Numbered from the stretch's first letter, positions 7,910 to 17,921 are shown. The stretch is DNA of 64,000 nucleotides from Romboutsia lituseburensis DSM 797 (GCF_900103615.1 NZ_FNGW01000005.1:124001-188000); one strand, 5' to 3'. Notes: generated by a model not told the origin, from the letters alone. Program-made: numbers and translations.

Positions 7910-9235
7910 CTACCTTACTCTTCTTAATTTTGATATAAAGAATCCATCCATACCATGGATATTAGGATAAATCTTTAAATAACCTTTATCTTGGTTATCT
8001 AAATCAATATTTATTTCATTTATTGGTACTAATTCAAAATTATCATATTCATTTATAAACTTTTCTATTACTTCTATATTTTCTTTATCTTGAATTGTGC
8101 ATGTACTATAAATTAGTGTTCCACCTATTTTAACATATTTTGAAGCATTTTCTAATATAGTATATTGTATTTTAGGTAAATCTTTTAAATCTGCTTTTTC
8201 TTTGTACTTTATCTCAGGCTTTCTTCTTATAATCCCTAATCCAGAACATGGAACATCTGTAAGTACATAGTCAAATTTATCTAAACTCTCTGTGTCTATC
8301 TGAGATGCATCAAAATTTTCAACATCAACATTAGCTAAACCTAATCTATTTACTGTATCATTTATAAGTTTTAACTTATGTTCAAATACATCTCTAGCTA
8401 CAACTTTTCCAGTATTATTCATTAAGGTTGCCATATGGGTAGTTTTTCCACCTGGGGCACTACAAACATCTAAAACCATAGAATTTTCTTTTGGATTCAT
8501 TACTTTTCCAACTACCATTGAACTTATATCTTGAATAGTAAATAAACCTTGCTTAAATAACTCATTATTTTCTATATTTTTAAGATTTTCAACTTTTATA
8601 GCTTCCTCTATTGTATTTACTTTAGATGCCTTTATGCCTTGCTCTTGAAGTCTATTTATAAGTTCATCTCTACTTATTTTGATTGTATTTACTCTTAAAT
8701 AAAGATTTGGTTTTTCACTATTTGCTTCAAGTAAATCTTGTGTAAATTCTTTGCCAAAGTTTTTAGTCCAGTCTTTTATTATCCAAGGGCTATAAGAGTA
8801 CTTAGTAGCTATATCCATTATTTCATTTCCTGTATTTATATCTAATACTTCATCTTTATTTCTAATCACATTTCTTAAAATTGCATTAACAAATCCTGAT
8901 GATCTTTTATCATATTTTTTTACTAAATTTACAGTTTCATTAACTGCAGCATATTCTGATATACTATCTAAAAATGCAATTTGATAAATTCCCATCCTCA
9001 GCAATATTTTAACATAAGTTGATAATTTTTGCGTCTTTATCTTTGAAAGTTTATTTATAATATAATCTAAATAATATTGATTTTCTATTACTCCATATAT
9101 TAATTCTGTAGCAAGACCTCTATCTTGATTAGCTATGTCTAAATTTTTAAAATGTTTATTGATTGCTATGTTAGAATAGTTGTTATTATCTTCTATATCA
9201 CATAATACCTTAAATGCTATTTCTCTTGCTTTCAT
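7910..9235 (-). CDS. rsmB: 16S rRNA cytosine-967 C5-methyltransferase RsmB
   Basis: 441 residues. The N-terminal ~140 residues are a NusB-like RNA-binding domain, and the C-terminus is a SAM-dependent methyltransferase: LDVCSAPGGKTTH (SAM binding), TDVPCSGLG (motif IV with one catalytic Cys), and YSTCT (motif VI with the second Cys). It methylates 16S rRNA in the small subunit. It is first in the rsmB-rlmN-stp-prkC run; no clear promoter of its own was found in the short space behind the upstream terminator, so partial read-through is likely. Confidence 0.96.
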   Translation of the reverse strand: MKAREIAFKVLCDIEDNNNYSNIAINKHFKNLDIANQDRGLATELIYGVIENQYYLDYIINKLSKIKTQKLSTYVKILLRMGIYQIAFLDSISEYAAVNETVNLVKKYDKRSSGFVNAILRNVIRNKDEVLDINTGNEIMDIATKYSYSPWIIKDWTKNFGKEFTQDLLEANSEKPNLYLRVNTIKISRDELINRLQEQGIKASKVNTIEEAIKVENLKNIENNELFKQGLFTIQDISSMVVGKVMNPKENSMVLDVCSAPGGKTTHMATLMNNTGKVVARDVFEHKLKLINDTVNRLGLANVDVENFDASQIDTESLDKFDYVLTDVPCSGLGIIRRKPEIKYKEKADLKDLPKIQYTILENASKYVKIGGTLIYSTCTIQDKENIEVIEKFINEYDNFELVPINEINIDLDNQDKGYLKIYPNIHGMDGFFISKLRRVR

Positions 9236-9260
9236 TATTTTTCTCCTTATCTTTTTACAC

Positions 9261-9288
9261 AGAAAAAGTCCTAGAAACCCCTAGGACA
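9261..9288 (-). terminator. Terminator after the zinc metallopeptidase
   Basis: On the minus strand GTCCTAG, a six-base loop, CTAGGAC, then TTTTTCTGTG. It lies between the metallopeptidase and rsmB. Confidence 0.8.
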
Positions 9289-9295
9289 ATCTCTT

Positions 9296-9994
9296 CTAAT
9301 CATTATCTCTATTAGCTATAGCTAATAATCTTAGTAATTGAAGTACTGAAGTAAGTGCCGCTGCCACATATGTTAATGCTGCTGCTGTAAGTACTTGTCT
9401 GCTTTGACCAGCTTCTTTCCCATCTACAATACCTAAATTAGTCATTTGAACTATTGCTCTATTTGAAGCATTAAATTCAACTGGTAATGTTACTATTTGG
9501 AATAATACTGATACAGCAAATAATAATATACCTATCTGTAAAAGTGGTCCTCTAAACATAAATCCTAAAAAAATCAAAAACCAAGACATGTTAGATGCAA
9601 AATTTACAACAGGTACTAGTGCACTTCTAAAATTAAGAGGTGCATATCCTTTTGCATGTTGAATAGCATGACCACATTCATGAGCTGCAACAGCTATAGA
9701 AGTTATTGAAGTTCCGTAATACACATCCTGAGATAATCTTACTACATTACTTCTAGGATCATAATGGTCACTTAATCTACCTCTTACCATCTCTATTGAA
9801 ACTTTATATAATCCATTTGAATCTAGTATTTTTCTAGCTACTTGCTCACCTGTATATCCTCTACTTGAATTCACTCTAAAGTACCTACTAGTAGTAGATG
9901 TAACCTTAAATTGAGCATACATTGTAAATAATATAGCAGGTAATAATATTATAAGTGTTGGATCAAATCCAAATCCATAGTATGGTGAATACAT
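9296..9994 (-). CDS. Membrane zinc metallopeptidase, YugP family
   Basis: 232 residues from the ATG at 9994, chosen because AGGAGGG lies five bases upstream; an upstream TTG in frame would overlap that site. An N-terminal membrane segment (about residues 8-27) is followed by a soluble part with the zinc signature HECGHAIQH near residue 107, then two or three membrane helices (about 130-185) and a C-terminal helix. The family (YugP, once DUF2268-like neutral zinc peptidase) is membrane bound and of unknown substrate. It probably has its own promoter within the palindrome-bearing gap at 10000-10089. Confidence 0.88.
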   Translation of the reverse strand: MYSPYYGFGFDPTLIILLPAILFTMYAQFKVTSTTSRYFRVNSSRGYTGEQVARKILDSNGLYKVSIEMVRGRLSDHYDPRSNVVRLSQDVYYGTSITSIAVAAHECGHAIQHAKGYAPLNFRSALVPVVNFASNMSWFLIFLGFMFRGPLLQIGILLFAVSVLFQIVTLPVEFNASNRAIVQMTNLGIVDGKEAGQSRQVLTAAALTYVAAALTSVLQLLRLLAIANRDND

Positions 9995-10011
9995 AAACAC
10001 CCTCCTATCCA

Positions 10012-10038
10012 AATAAACTTTATAATATAAAGTTTATT
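10012..10038. repeat. Perfect 13-bp palindrome upstream of the metallopeptidase
   Basis: AATAAACTTTATA (10012-10024) and its exact complement TATAAAGTTTATT (10026-10038) with a one-base centre. It sits about 18 bases upstream of the metallopeptidase start and covers the likely promoter or 5' end. A one-base centre cannot form an RNA hairpin loop, so a protein operator is the more natural reading; this is inference. Confidence 0.6.
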
Positions 10039-10089
10039 ATAATATAATTTTTGTATTATTAATATAGTTATATATAATATAAAGCAATA

Positions 10090-10833
10090 TTAATTATTCT
10101 TATTTCCTACGAAAAAATTTATTGCTTCTTCTACTTCTTTTATATCTATACTTGTATCTACACAAGGTCCATTTGGTCTTTTATTAAATACACCTAAAAC
10201 AGGTATTTTTTTTACATCCTGTACACCTGCAGTTAAATCTCTTTCACAGGCTACTGCTATAACAGCTTTAGGTCTATTATCTATTATTATCTTTCTAGCT
10301 AAAGTTCCACCTGTTGCAACAAAAACTTTTACATTTGTTTTATGTTGTAGTTGAACTAATTCTCCAACATTACACAATCCACATTTGGCACAATTATTAA
10401 TATCATTTGTAACCTTTAATTTACAGCTGTTTTTTTGTACGCAATGAGGAATAAGTATAAGTATATCTTCAGGTTTTATATTATATTTATTACTATAAAT
10501 ATATTGGTTATTTAACTTAACATATACCTTTCTAATTTCATTCTTAGATATTCCTATTAAGTTAGCTACTAAAGTTATCACCGGGAATAAAACACTTACT
10601 ATGTTAAAATTAATTTTCATTGCCCATGAACTTACTTTTTTATCCTTAATTACTTTATTTGTAACTATTATTGAAAATATTATAGCTAAAGCTATAAAAA
10701 TTATTATGATGTCAATAATCACTGCAAATAAATGCGTTAAATTAGATATGAAAAGATTAATAGCTGCACCACCAATTATAAGTATCCCTAAAAGTATACT
10801 TATAGCTGCCATATACTTTTTTGAATCTATCAT
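10090..10833 (-). CDS. DUF116 family membrane protein
   Basis: 247 residues. The first ~95 residues hold two or three membrane helices (about 9-29, 34-55 and 70-92). The soluble C-terminal domain has conserved cysteines: HCVQKNSCKLK, NNCAKCGLCNVGEL and ACERDLTAG, a pattern suggesting a metal or iron-sulfur site. The DUF116 family is widely found next to fmt/def and has no established function. It follows fmt by eight bases, in the priA-def-fmt operon. Confidence 0.85.
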   Translation of the reverse strand: MIDSKKYMAAISILLGILIIGGAAINLFISNLTHLFAVIIDIIIIFIALAIIFSIIVTNKVIKDKKVSSWAMKINFNIVSVLFPVITLVANLIGISKNEIRKVYVKLNNQYIYSNKYNIKPEDILILIPHCVQKNSCKLKVTNDINNCAKCGLCNVGELVQLQHKTNVKVFVATGGTLARKIIIDNRPKAVIAVACERDLTAGVQDVKKIPVLGVFNKRPNGPCVDTSIDIKEVEEAINFFVGNKNN

Positions 10834-10841
10834 ATTTTCAC

Positions 10842-11771
10842 CTAACCTAAAACTATATTAGCTTCTATATTATTTCCTTTTATATATTCTGATACCGCTA
10901 CTCTTTTTTTACCCGGCATTTGTATTTCTTCTATTAATATTATACCATCGCTTGTACTTACTCTTATACCATCTTTATCTACATTAAGTATAGTTCCTGG
11001 TAATTTATCAGTTTTTTCTTCTAATACCTTAGTCTTCCATACCTTCATAGTCTTGTCGTCATATATTGTATAAGCACTTGGCCATGGATTTACACCTCTT
11101 ACTAAATTATGTATTTCCTTAGCACTTTTGCTCCACTCAATATTCCCCAATGACTTACTCATCATAGGTGCATAAGAAAACTCATCATGATTTTGCTTTT
11201 CTCTAGGAGCACATCCTTTTTCTATTAAATCTAATGTTTCTTTTAGAGTTTGAGCTCCTATTACCATCATTTTGTCATGTAATTCTCCAGCTGTAATTTC
11301 ATCATCAAGTTCAAATTCTGTTTTTAATATCATATCTCCAGTATCTAAACCTTCATCCATATACATAGTTGTTACACCTGTTTTTGATTCTCCATTTATT
11401 ATTACCCAATTTATAGGAGCTGCACCTCTGTATTTAGGTAATAATGAAACATGAACATTTATACATCCAAGTTTAGGTATCTCTAGTATTTCTTTAGGAA
11501 GTATTTGTCCAAAAGCTACAACTACTATAACATCTGGATTTATCTCTTTTAATATATTCACAAAACTTTCGTCTCTAGCCTTAACAGGTTGATACACTGG
11601 TATATCATATTTTAATGCTAACTCTTTTACAGGAGGCATTCCTAATTTTTTACCTCTGTTTTGTGGTTTATCAGGCTGAGTTACTACACCTAAAATTTCA
11701 TGTTTTTCATCTATTATTTTTTGTAAACACCCTGTTGCTATTTCAGGTGTTCCCATAAATACTATTTTCAT
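10842..11771 (-). CDS. fmt: Methionyl-tRNA formyltransferase
   Basis: 309 residues. It formylates Met-tRNA(fMet) with 10-formyl-tetrahydrofolate for initiation. The N-terminal start KIVFMGTPEIA, the folate-binding signature SLLPKYRGAAPINW with catalytic Asn/His/Asp nearby, and the C-terminal OB-type domain are all present. It lies 14 bases downstream of def, whose product removes the formyl group later. Confidence 0.97.
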   Translation of the reverse strand: MKIVFMGTPEIATGCLQKIIDEKHEILGVVTQPDKPQNRGKKLGMPPVKELALKYDIPVYQPVKARDESFVNILKEINPDVIVVVAFGQILPKEILEIPKLGCINVHVSLLPKYRGAAPINWVIINGESKTGVTTMYMDEGLDTGDMILKTEFELDDEITAGELHDKMMVIGAQTLKETLDLIEKGCAPREKQNHDEFSYAPMMSKSLGNIEWSKSAKEIHNLVRGVNPWPSAYTIYDDKTMKVWKTKVLEEKTDKLPGTILNVDKDGIRVSTSDGIILIEEIQMPGKKRVAVSEYIKGNNIEANIVLG

Positions 11772-11785
11772 TTAATCAGCTCCTA

Positions 11786-12226
11786 TTACTTTTCTATTTT
11801 ATCTACGAATAATACACCCTCTAAGTGATCTATTTCATGACAGAAAGCTCTAGCTAATAATTCTTCTCCTTCTATCTCAAATAATTGTCCTTTTCTGTTA
11901 AACGCTCTAACCTTAACTACATATGGTCTTCTTACTTCTCCAGATTCTCCTAAAACACTTAGACATCCTTCATCTCCTATTTGTTCTCCTGATGTTTCTA
12001 TTATTTCAGGGTTTATAAGTTCTATTATTCCATCTCCTATATCTATAACTACAACCCTTTTTAAAACTCCAACTTGTGGTGCAGCAAGACCTACACCATC
12101 TGCTTGATACATTGTTTCTGCCATATCATCTAATAATTGTATTAACTTATCATCTATTTTTTCTACTACTTTAGATTTCTTTCTTAATACTGGTTCTCCT
12201 ATTTGAACTATTTCTCTTAATGCCAT
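11786..12226 (-). CDS. def: Peptide deformylase
   Basis: 146 residues. It removes the N-formyl group from new proteins. All three metal-site motifs are intact: [16 protein letters not shown] (metal Cys) and HEIDHLEG (two His and the catalytic Glu). The length is that of the type 1 clostridial enzyme. It lies between priA (19 bases) and fmt (14 bases), the usual order. Confidence 0.97.
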   Translation of the reverse strand: MALREIVQIGEPVLRKKSKVVEKIDDKLIQLLDDMAETMYQADGVGLAAPQVGVLKRVVVIDIGDGIIELINPEIIETSGEQIGDEGCLSVLGESGEVRRPYVVKVRAFNRKGQLFEIEGEELLARAFCHEIDHLEGVLFVDKIEK

Positions 12227-12245
12227 TGTGTTCTCCTCCTACATT

Positions 12246-14735
12246 TTATAATACATTATTCGGGTTAATATCTATTGATACATTAACATCCTTATTAAAT
12301 ACAACATCTCTTTTTGTTATACATATATACTTTATTATACCTTTTAATAAATTTATTTCAATATTATCATCTTTAAATAATATCTGCCATCTGTAATTTT
12401 GATTAATTTTTGATATAGAGCAAGGATTTGGCCCTAATATAAATTCAAAGTTATTTATACCCCTATTTTGTAAAAGATAAATAATTGAATCATACATATT
12501 TTGAGCATTTTGTTTTACTAAATTTTCATTTGCTCCACTTATAACTACACTTATCATATTATTAAAAGGAGCATATCCAAATACCTTTCTTATCTTTATC
12601 TCATCATCAAAAAATCCTTCATAGTCATAATTAATAGCTCTTCTTATAGCATAATGATCAGTGTCATATGTCTGTAATATTACAATTCCTTCTTTGTCAG
12701 ACCTTCCGGCTCTTCCTGATACTTGAGTTACTAATTGAAATGTAGTTTCAAAACTTTTAAAATCTGGAAAATTTAATATCATATCTGCAGATAATATGCC
12801 TACTAAAGTTACATTTTCAAAATCCAATCCCTTACTTAGCATCTGTGTTCCTATCAATACTTGAGCTTCTTGGTTTTTAAACTTATTTAAAATTTCTTCT
12901 AGGCTACCTTTTTTAGATGTTGTATCCTTGTCCATCCTAAGTACTTTTATATCTTCGAAAATATCTTTTAGCTCTTCTTCTATTTTTTGAGTACCTACAC
13001 CAAAAGGCTTAACATATGTGCTACCACAATCAGGGCATTCCTTAGGTATTTCTTTTTCATATCCACAATAGTGGCATCTACCTACATTATTTCGTTTATG
13101 ATAAGTTAATGAAATATCACAATTATCACACTGGAATACATATCCACACTTTCTACAAGAGACAAAACTTGCATATCCTCTTCTATTTAAAAATAGTATT
13201 ACCTGATTTTTATTTTTAATCGCTTCTTTTATTTCCTGTTGCAATCTAAAACTAAATATACTTTTATTTCCAACATTTAGTTCGTTTTTCATATCTACGA
13301 CTTCAATTTTTGGAAGTGGTTTTTTATTTGCTCTTGATTTAATTTCAATTAATTTATATTCATCTTGTTTTGCTTTATAATATTCATCTATAGATGGTGT
13401 TGCCGAACCTAAAACTAATGAAACATCCTTTTTTAAAGCCATATATTTTGCAACTTCTATAGCACTAAATTTAGGATTTTTTTCTGACTTATATGATGTT
13501 TCATGAAACTCATCTATTATAATTACACCTAAACTATTAAATGGTGCAAATAAGGCTGATCTAGCACCTATTAAAATCCTTACTTTTCCGGCCTTTATAG
13601 CTTTGTAAACATCATGCTTTTGTCCTTCTGAAAGCTGACTATGAAATACTCCAACAATATCACCAAACCTATTTTTAAACCTATCTATAGTTTGAGGTGT
13701 AAGTGCTATCTCAGGAACTAGAACAATACTATCTAAGCCTTGATTTAATGCATAATCTATAACTTCCATATAAACTTCTGTTTTTCCACTACCTGTTACA
13801 CCATGTATCATATACGGTTTTTTGTTTTCATCAAACATTTCAGAAGTTATTTTATTTATAGCATATCGTTGTTCTTCATTTAAATTTATTTCTTTGTAGC
13901 TTGATGTATATATACTTTCAGGATTCCTATAATAATCTTCTAGCCTTAATGTGATGAGTTTTTTATCATGAAGTGATGTTATACTTTTCTTAGATACATT
14001 TAAAATTTCCATTGCATCATTTATTTCTACATCTTTATTATATTTCAAAAAATTAATAATTTCTTTTTGTTTGCTACCTAGATTTATTTTATTTGCTTTT
14101 ACGTATTCATCAATCTCTTCATCTTCCATAGTTAAAGCCAAGTAACAAACTTTTTTTTCATTTTTGTGATCTTTATACTCCCAATGTAAACTTATTATAT
14201 TATTTTTATTCATTCTATCTAGTATGTTGTTTATATTAGGAATAAATTTAAGTTTTTCAACTTTTACTTTACCTTTATTTTTTTCAATAAGTTCAATAAC
14301 TTGTTGATACTTTTCATCTAAATTAATAATAAATTCTTTTAATTGAGTATCATTTAATTTTTTTAAATCATCGCTTATTGTTGCTACTTTATAATTATTT
14401 AATTTATATCCTTTGGGATATATTAAATTTATACAATCTATGTATGTACATAAATATCTATTTTTCATCCACTTTACTAAATCTAGTTCTTCACTTCTAA
14501 AAATAGGTTCCTCATCTAGTACATCAACAATCTCTTTTGTTTTTATATCCTCTTCTAAATAATTTATTATTTCAAATACAAATGCTTCAACTGGCTTATT
14601 TCCTCTTCCAAATGGAACTAAAACTCTATGCCCTTCTTTTAATTCTTCAATTAAAAATTCAGGAACTTTATATGTAAATAAGTTATCTGTATGCACTGTA
14701 TTGCTTCTAACTACTACTTTTGCATATCTATCCAT
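12246..14735 (-). CDS. priA: Replication restart helicase PriA
   Basis: 829 residues, a 3'-5' DNA helicase that reloads the replisome at stalled forks. An N-terminal fork-binding domain is followed by a winged helix region, Walker A HGVTGSGKTEV (near residue 315), Walker B DEFH, eight zinc-binding cysteines (CRKCGY...CDNCD...CHYCGY...CPDCGS, near residues 540-580), and helicase motifs including VSGRAGRSD. It starts after GAGGTTACGATA. A terminator separates it from coaBC, so it probably starts its own transcript in 14736-14848. Confidence 0.97.
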   Translation of the reverse strand: MDRYAKVVVRSNTVHTDNLFTYKVPEFLIEELKEGHRVLVPFGRGNKPVEAFVFEIINYLEEDIKTKEIVDVLDEEPIFRSEELDLVKWMKNRYLCTYIDCINLIYPKGYKLNNYKVATISDDLKKLNDTQLKEFIINLDEKYQQVIELIEKNKGKVKVEKLKFIPNINNILDRMNKNNIISLHWEYKDHKNEKKVCYLALTMEDEEIDEYVKANKINLGSKQKEIINFLKYNKDVEINDAMEILNVSKKSITSLHDKKLITLRLEDYYRNPESIYTSSYKEINLNEEQRYAINKITSEMFDENKKPYMIHGVTGSGKTEVYMEVIDYALNQGLDSIVLVPEIALTPQTIDRFKNRFGDIVGVFHSQLSEGQKHDVYKAIKAGKVRILIGARSALFAPFNSLGVIIIDEFHETSYKSEKNPKFSAIEVAKYMALKKDVSLVLGSATPSIDEYYKAKQDEYKLIEIKSRANKKPLPKIEVVDMKNELNVGNKSIFSFRLQQEIKEAIKNKNQVILFLNRRGYASFVSCRKCGYVFQCDNCDISLTYHKRNNVGRCHYCGYEKEIPKECPDCGSTYVKPFGVGTQKIEEELKDIFEDIKVLRMDKDTTSKKGSLEEILNKFKNQEAQVLIGTQMLSKGLDFENVTLVGILSADMILNFPDFKSFETTFQLVTQVSGRAGRSDKEGIVILQTYDTDHYAIRRAINYDYEGFFDDEIKIRKVFGYAPFNNMISVVISGANENLVKQNAQNMYDSIIYLLQNRGINNFEFILGPNPCSISKINQNYRWQILFKDDNIEINLLKGIIKYICITKRDVVFNKDVNVSIDINPNNVL

Positions 14736-14848
14736 TATCGTAACCTCGATTTTTAAAGCTGATTTATTCTTTATTTTGAAGTATTTCCTATTTGACTATG
14801 AATTACTCTAAAATAAACTTCATTAAGATTTTAACTATTTGATTTAAT

Positions 14849-14888
14849 AAAAAGTAAGCATCTATTTTAATAGATGCTTACTTTTTAA
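14849..14888 (-). terminator. Terminator of the dapF-coaBC operon
   Basis: An 18-bp perfect stem on the minus strand, AAAAAGTAAGCATCTATT paired with AATAGATGCTTACTTTTT, followed by ATTAAATC. It overlaps the coaBC stop; the A/T flanks also give a U-run on the other strand. Confidence 0.85.
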
Positions 14889-16077
14889 TTAGTTCATTGA
14901 CTTTATCTAAAATTACATTTGCTACTTCATCTTTAGTCATTTTTGGATATTCTGTTATATGACCTTCTTTGTCTATAATTTTAACTATATTAGTGTCCAC
15001 GCCAAAGCCTGCACCTTCTTTAGTTAAATCATTTGCTACTATAAAATCTAAATTTTTCTTTTGAACTTTACCTTTAGCATTTTCTGTAAGGTCATTAGTT
15101 TCAGCTGCAAATCCAACTAATATCTTATCTTTTTTTATTTTACCTATTTCATATGCAATATCTTTATTTCTGTCTAATTCAATAGATAAATCATCATCCG
15201 TCTTTTTTATTTTTTTATCAGAATAGTTTTTAGGCTTATAATCCGCTACTGCTGCACTTTTTATTATAACTTGATTTTCATCCATATTATTAAGTACCGC
15301 ATTGTACATATCTTCAGCACTTTCAATTCTGATAAGTTTTTTTAGATTTTGTGGTGGTGTTAAGTTTGTAGGCCCTGATATTAAAGTAACTTCAGCTCCT
15401 CTTTTTATAGCTTGAGCTGCTATGGAATATCCCATTTTCCCAGTTGATCTATTACTTATAAATCTCATTGGATCTATGCTCTCCATAGTTGGTCCTGCTG
15501 TTACTATTATATTGTTACCTTTTAAATCTTGATTTTGAGTTAGTAAATTTACAACTTCATTAACTATAGTTTCTGGAGTTGCTAATTTACCCTTTCCAGT
15601 ATCTCCGCAAGCTAATCTTCCACTTTCAGGCTCAACAAAATTATATCCTAATTCTTTTAATATACTTATGTTTCTTTGAACAATAGGATTTTCATACATG
15701 TTAGTATTCATAGCAGGTGCTATTAATACTTTTCCTTTAGTAGCCATAACTGTTGTTGTAAGCATATCGTCAGCTATACCATTAGCTATTTTTCCTATTA
15801 CATTTGCAGTTGCTGGTGCTATTAAAAATACATCTGCTTTCTTTGCTAAAGATATATGTTCTACATCCCAAGTTTTAGGGTCTTCAAACATGTCACAAAC
15901 TACATAGTTTTGACTTAATGATTGAAACGATAAAGGTGCTACAAATTCTGTTGCAGACTTTGTCATTATAACATTAACATTTACACCTAGTTTTCTTAAT
16001 CTACTTATTACATCTAAACATTTGTATACAGCTATTCCACCACTTACACCTATTACAACAGTCTTATCCTTAAGCAT
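14878..16077 (-). CDS. coaBC: Phosphopantothenoylcysteine decarboxylase/synthase
   Basis: 399 residues, a fusion of CoaC and CoaB for two coenzyme A steps. The N-terminal flavoprotein half has GVSGGIAVYK, the active-site VEHISLAKKAD, PAMNTNMY and ACGDTGKGKLA with the catalytic cysteine. The CoaB half begins near residue 190 with VTAGPTMESIDPMRFI and SNRSTGKMG. It begins five bases after rpoZ. Confidence 0.97.
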   Translation of the reverse strand: MLKDKTVVIGVSGGIAVYKCLDVISRLRKLGVNVNVIMTKSATEFVAPLSFQSLSQNYVVCDMFEDPKTWDVEHISLAKKADVFLIAPATANVIGKIANGIADDMLTTTVMATKGKVLIAPAMNTNMYENPIVQRNISILKELGYNFVEPESGRLACGDTGKGKLATPETIVNEVVNLLTQNQDLKGNNIIVTAGPTMESIDPMRFISNRSTGKMGYSIAAQAIKRGAEVTLISGPTNLTPPQNLKKLIRIESAEDMYNAVLNNMDENQVIIKSAAVADYKPKNYSDKKIKKTDDDLSIELDRNKDIAYEIGKIKKDKILVGFAAETNDLTENAKGKVQKKNLDFIVANDLTKEGAGFGVDTNIVKIIDKEGHITEYPKMTKDEVANVILDKVNELIKK

Positions 16078-16082
16078 GAGAA

Positions 16083-16349
16083 TTACTCCTGTTCTATAGT
16101 TTTTTGTTGTTCTTCGTGATGTCTAGCTTCCTCTACATCTATTTCTTCTTGAGTTAATAATCTATAAGTTATTTTTCCATCAGCAACTTCTTGAGTAGCT
16201 AAACTAACTGGCTTAGTTTCTTGCTTTTTATTGTAAATATAAAGTTCTGAACCGTCTATTATTTCTCTTGCTCTCTTTGCAACAGTCCCAACTAAATAGT
16301 ATCTGTTGTCTATTCTGTCTAATACTTCATTGATTGATGGTTTTAACAT
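16083..16349 (-). CDS. rpoZ: RNA polymerase omega subunit
   Basis: 88 residues. Omega helps assemble and stabilise the beta' subunit of RNA polymerase. The N-terminal MLKPSINEVLDRIDNRYYLVGTVAKRAREI-type core is split here as the DRIDNRYYLV and AKRAREI segments, followed by an acidic Glu/Gln-rich tail. It begins right after the gmk stop, in the common gmk-rpoZ-coaBC order. Confidence 0.95.
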   Translation of the reverse strand: MLKPSINEVLDRIDNRYYLVGTVAKRAREIIDGSELYIYNKKQETKPVSLATQEVADGKITYRLLTQEEIDVEEARHHEEQQKTIEQE

Positions 16350-16350
16350 A

Positions 16351-16968
16351 TTATAATTCCTCCTTGAATTTTGCTATTATATTATTTTTATATCTGCTAA
16401 CTTTATTTTTTTCAGATAATATTATACTTTCAACTTCTTTAGATGATTTTGATACATCTTCATTTACTACAAAATAATCATAGTTAACAATTTGATTTAT
16501 TTCTTCAAATGCACAACTAAATCTTTTAGCTATTTCTTCTTCTGTTTCTGTTCCTCTTCCAACTATTCTATTTTTTAATTCATTTAAAGATGGCGGTAAT
16601 ACAAATATAAATACACCTTCTGGATAGACTTCTTTTATTTGTCTAGCTCCTTGCATTTCTATCTCTAATATTACATCTTGCCCATTTTCTAGACATTCTA
16701 TTATAGCAGCTTTTGGAGTTCCATAAAAGTTATCATATATTTGTGCATACTCTAGGAATTCTCCATTTTTTATCATACTTTGGAATTTTTCTTTTTCTAA
16801 GAAGAAATAATTAACTCCATCAACTTCACCATTTCTTGGTTTTCTAGTAGTTGCCGATACAGATAATTTTATTTGATCATTTTGTTTTAATAGTTCTTTA
16901 CATATTGTACCCTTTCCAGCTCCTGATGGACCTGATACAACTAATAATAGCCCTTTTCTCTTAAGCAT
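16351..16968 (-). CDS. gmk: Guanylate kinase
   Basis: 205 residues. It phosphorylates GMP and dGMP to the diphosphates. The P-loop VSGPSGAGKGT, the GMP-binding SATTRKPRNGEVDGVNY and the lid region RGTETEEEI are present. The gap to the upstream yicC is only 71 bases, so the remA (DUF370) gene found between these two in many Firmicutes is absent. Confidence 0.97.
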   Translation of the reverse strand: MLKRKGLLLVVSGPSGAGKGTICKELLKQNDQIKLSVSATTRKPRNGEVDGVNYFFLEKEKFQSMIKNGEFLEYAQIYDNFYGTPKAAIIECLENGQDVILEIEMQGARQIKEVYPEGVFIFVLPPSLNELKNRIVGRGTETEEEIAKRFSCAFEEINQIVNYDYFVVNEDVSKSSKEVESIILSEKNKVSRYKNNIIAKFKEEL

Positions 16969-17039
16969 TATTATCTTCCTTTCTCAATATACAAGTGTTT
17001 ATCAATGAAATCTATTTATATAGTTTTTGATATTCAATA

Positions 17040-17921
17040 TTATTCTATGTTTTGGATTTGTTCTCTTATTTTTTCTAATTCAGACTTAACTTCAACTACT
17101 AAGTTTGTTATATTTAAATCTGACGATTTTGAACCGATTGTATTTGTTTCTCTATTCATTTCTTGAATTAAAAAGTCTATTTTTCTACCTATTGATTCAT
17201 TTTTAACCACAGTGTTTTTAAGTTGTTCTATATGACTTTTAAATCTTACTATTTCCTCTGTTATACTGCTCTTGTCTGCATATATAGCAACTTCCTGTGC
17301 TAATCTATTTTCATCTACTAAACTTGGATTTTCTAGTATTTCACTTATTCTTACGTTTAATTTTTCTTTATAGTCAATAACAACATTATATGAGTATTTT
17401 TCAATTTCTTCAATATAATTTTTAAGAAGGTCACATCTCATTATAACATCTTCTGCCAATTTTTTACCTTCTTCACTTCTCATTTCTTTTAATTTTATTA
17501 AAGCTTCTTCTAAAGCACTCTTTAACATAGACCATAAAAGATCTTCATCTTCTTCTTTTTCTTCACTTCTTACTACATCAGGGAATTTTGCAACATTCAT
17601 TACACTTATATCATCTACTAGATCAAATTTATCTTTTATTTGTTTTAGTATTCCTACATATTGACTAGCTAATACTTCATCAAACTTTAGATTTACATCT
17701 TCATTCCCTAATACTTCTAACTTTATATATAAGTCTACTCTTCCTCTTTTTACATAGTCTTTTATTAAGTTTCTTGATTTATCTTCTAAAAAAGATATCT
17801 TTCTAGGTAAACGAATATTTATGTCTGCGTATTTATGATTTATAGTTTTACATTCAACTAAAAAATTATAATTATCATTTTTATATTCGCCTCTACCAAA
17901 GCCAGTCATACTTATAGCCAT
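17040..17921 (-). CDS. yicC: YicC family endoribonuclease-type protein
   Basis: 293 residues from the ATG at 17921, chosen because GGAGG lies ten bases upstream and the family begins with M-x-x-SMTGFGRG; a longer frame to 17951 would add a non-family leader overlapping dapF. YicC proteins are RNases or RNase adaptors linked to stress and stationary phase. The N-terminal SMTGFGRGEY, the VECKTINHKYADINIRLPR segment and the C-terminal IDFLIQEMNRETNTIGSKS are clear family hallmarks. It lies between dapF and gmk in one operon. Confidence 0.93.
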   Translation of the reverse strand: MAISMTGFGRGEYKNDNYNFLVECKTINHKYADINIRLPRKISFLEDKSRNLIKDYVKRGRVDLYIKLEVLGNEDVNLKFDEVLASQYVGILKQIKDKFDLVDDISVMNVAKFPDVVRSEEKEEDEDLLWSMLKSALEEALIKLKEMRSEEGKKLAEDVIMRCDLLKNYIEEIEKYSYNVVIDYKEKLNVRISEILENPSLVDENRLAQEVAIYADKSSITEEIVRFKSHIEQLKNTVVKNESIGRKIDFLIQEMNRETNTIGSKSSDLNITNLVVEVKSELEKIREQIQNIE

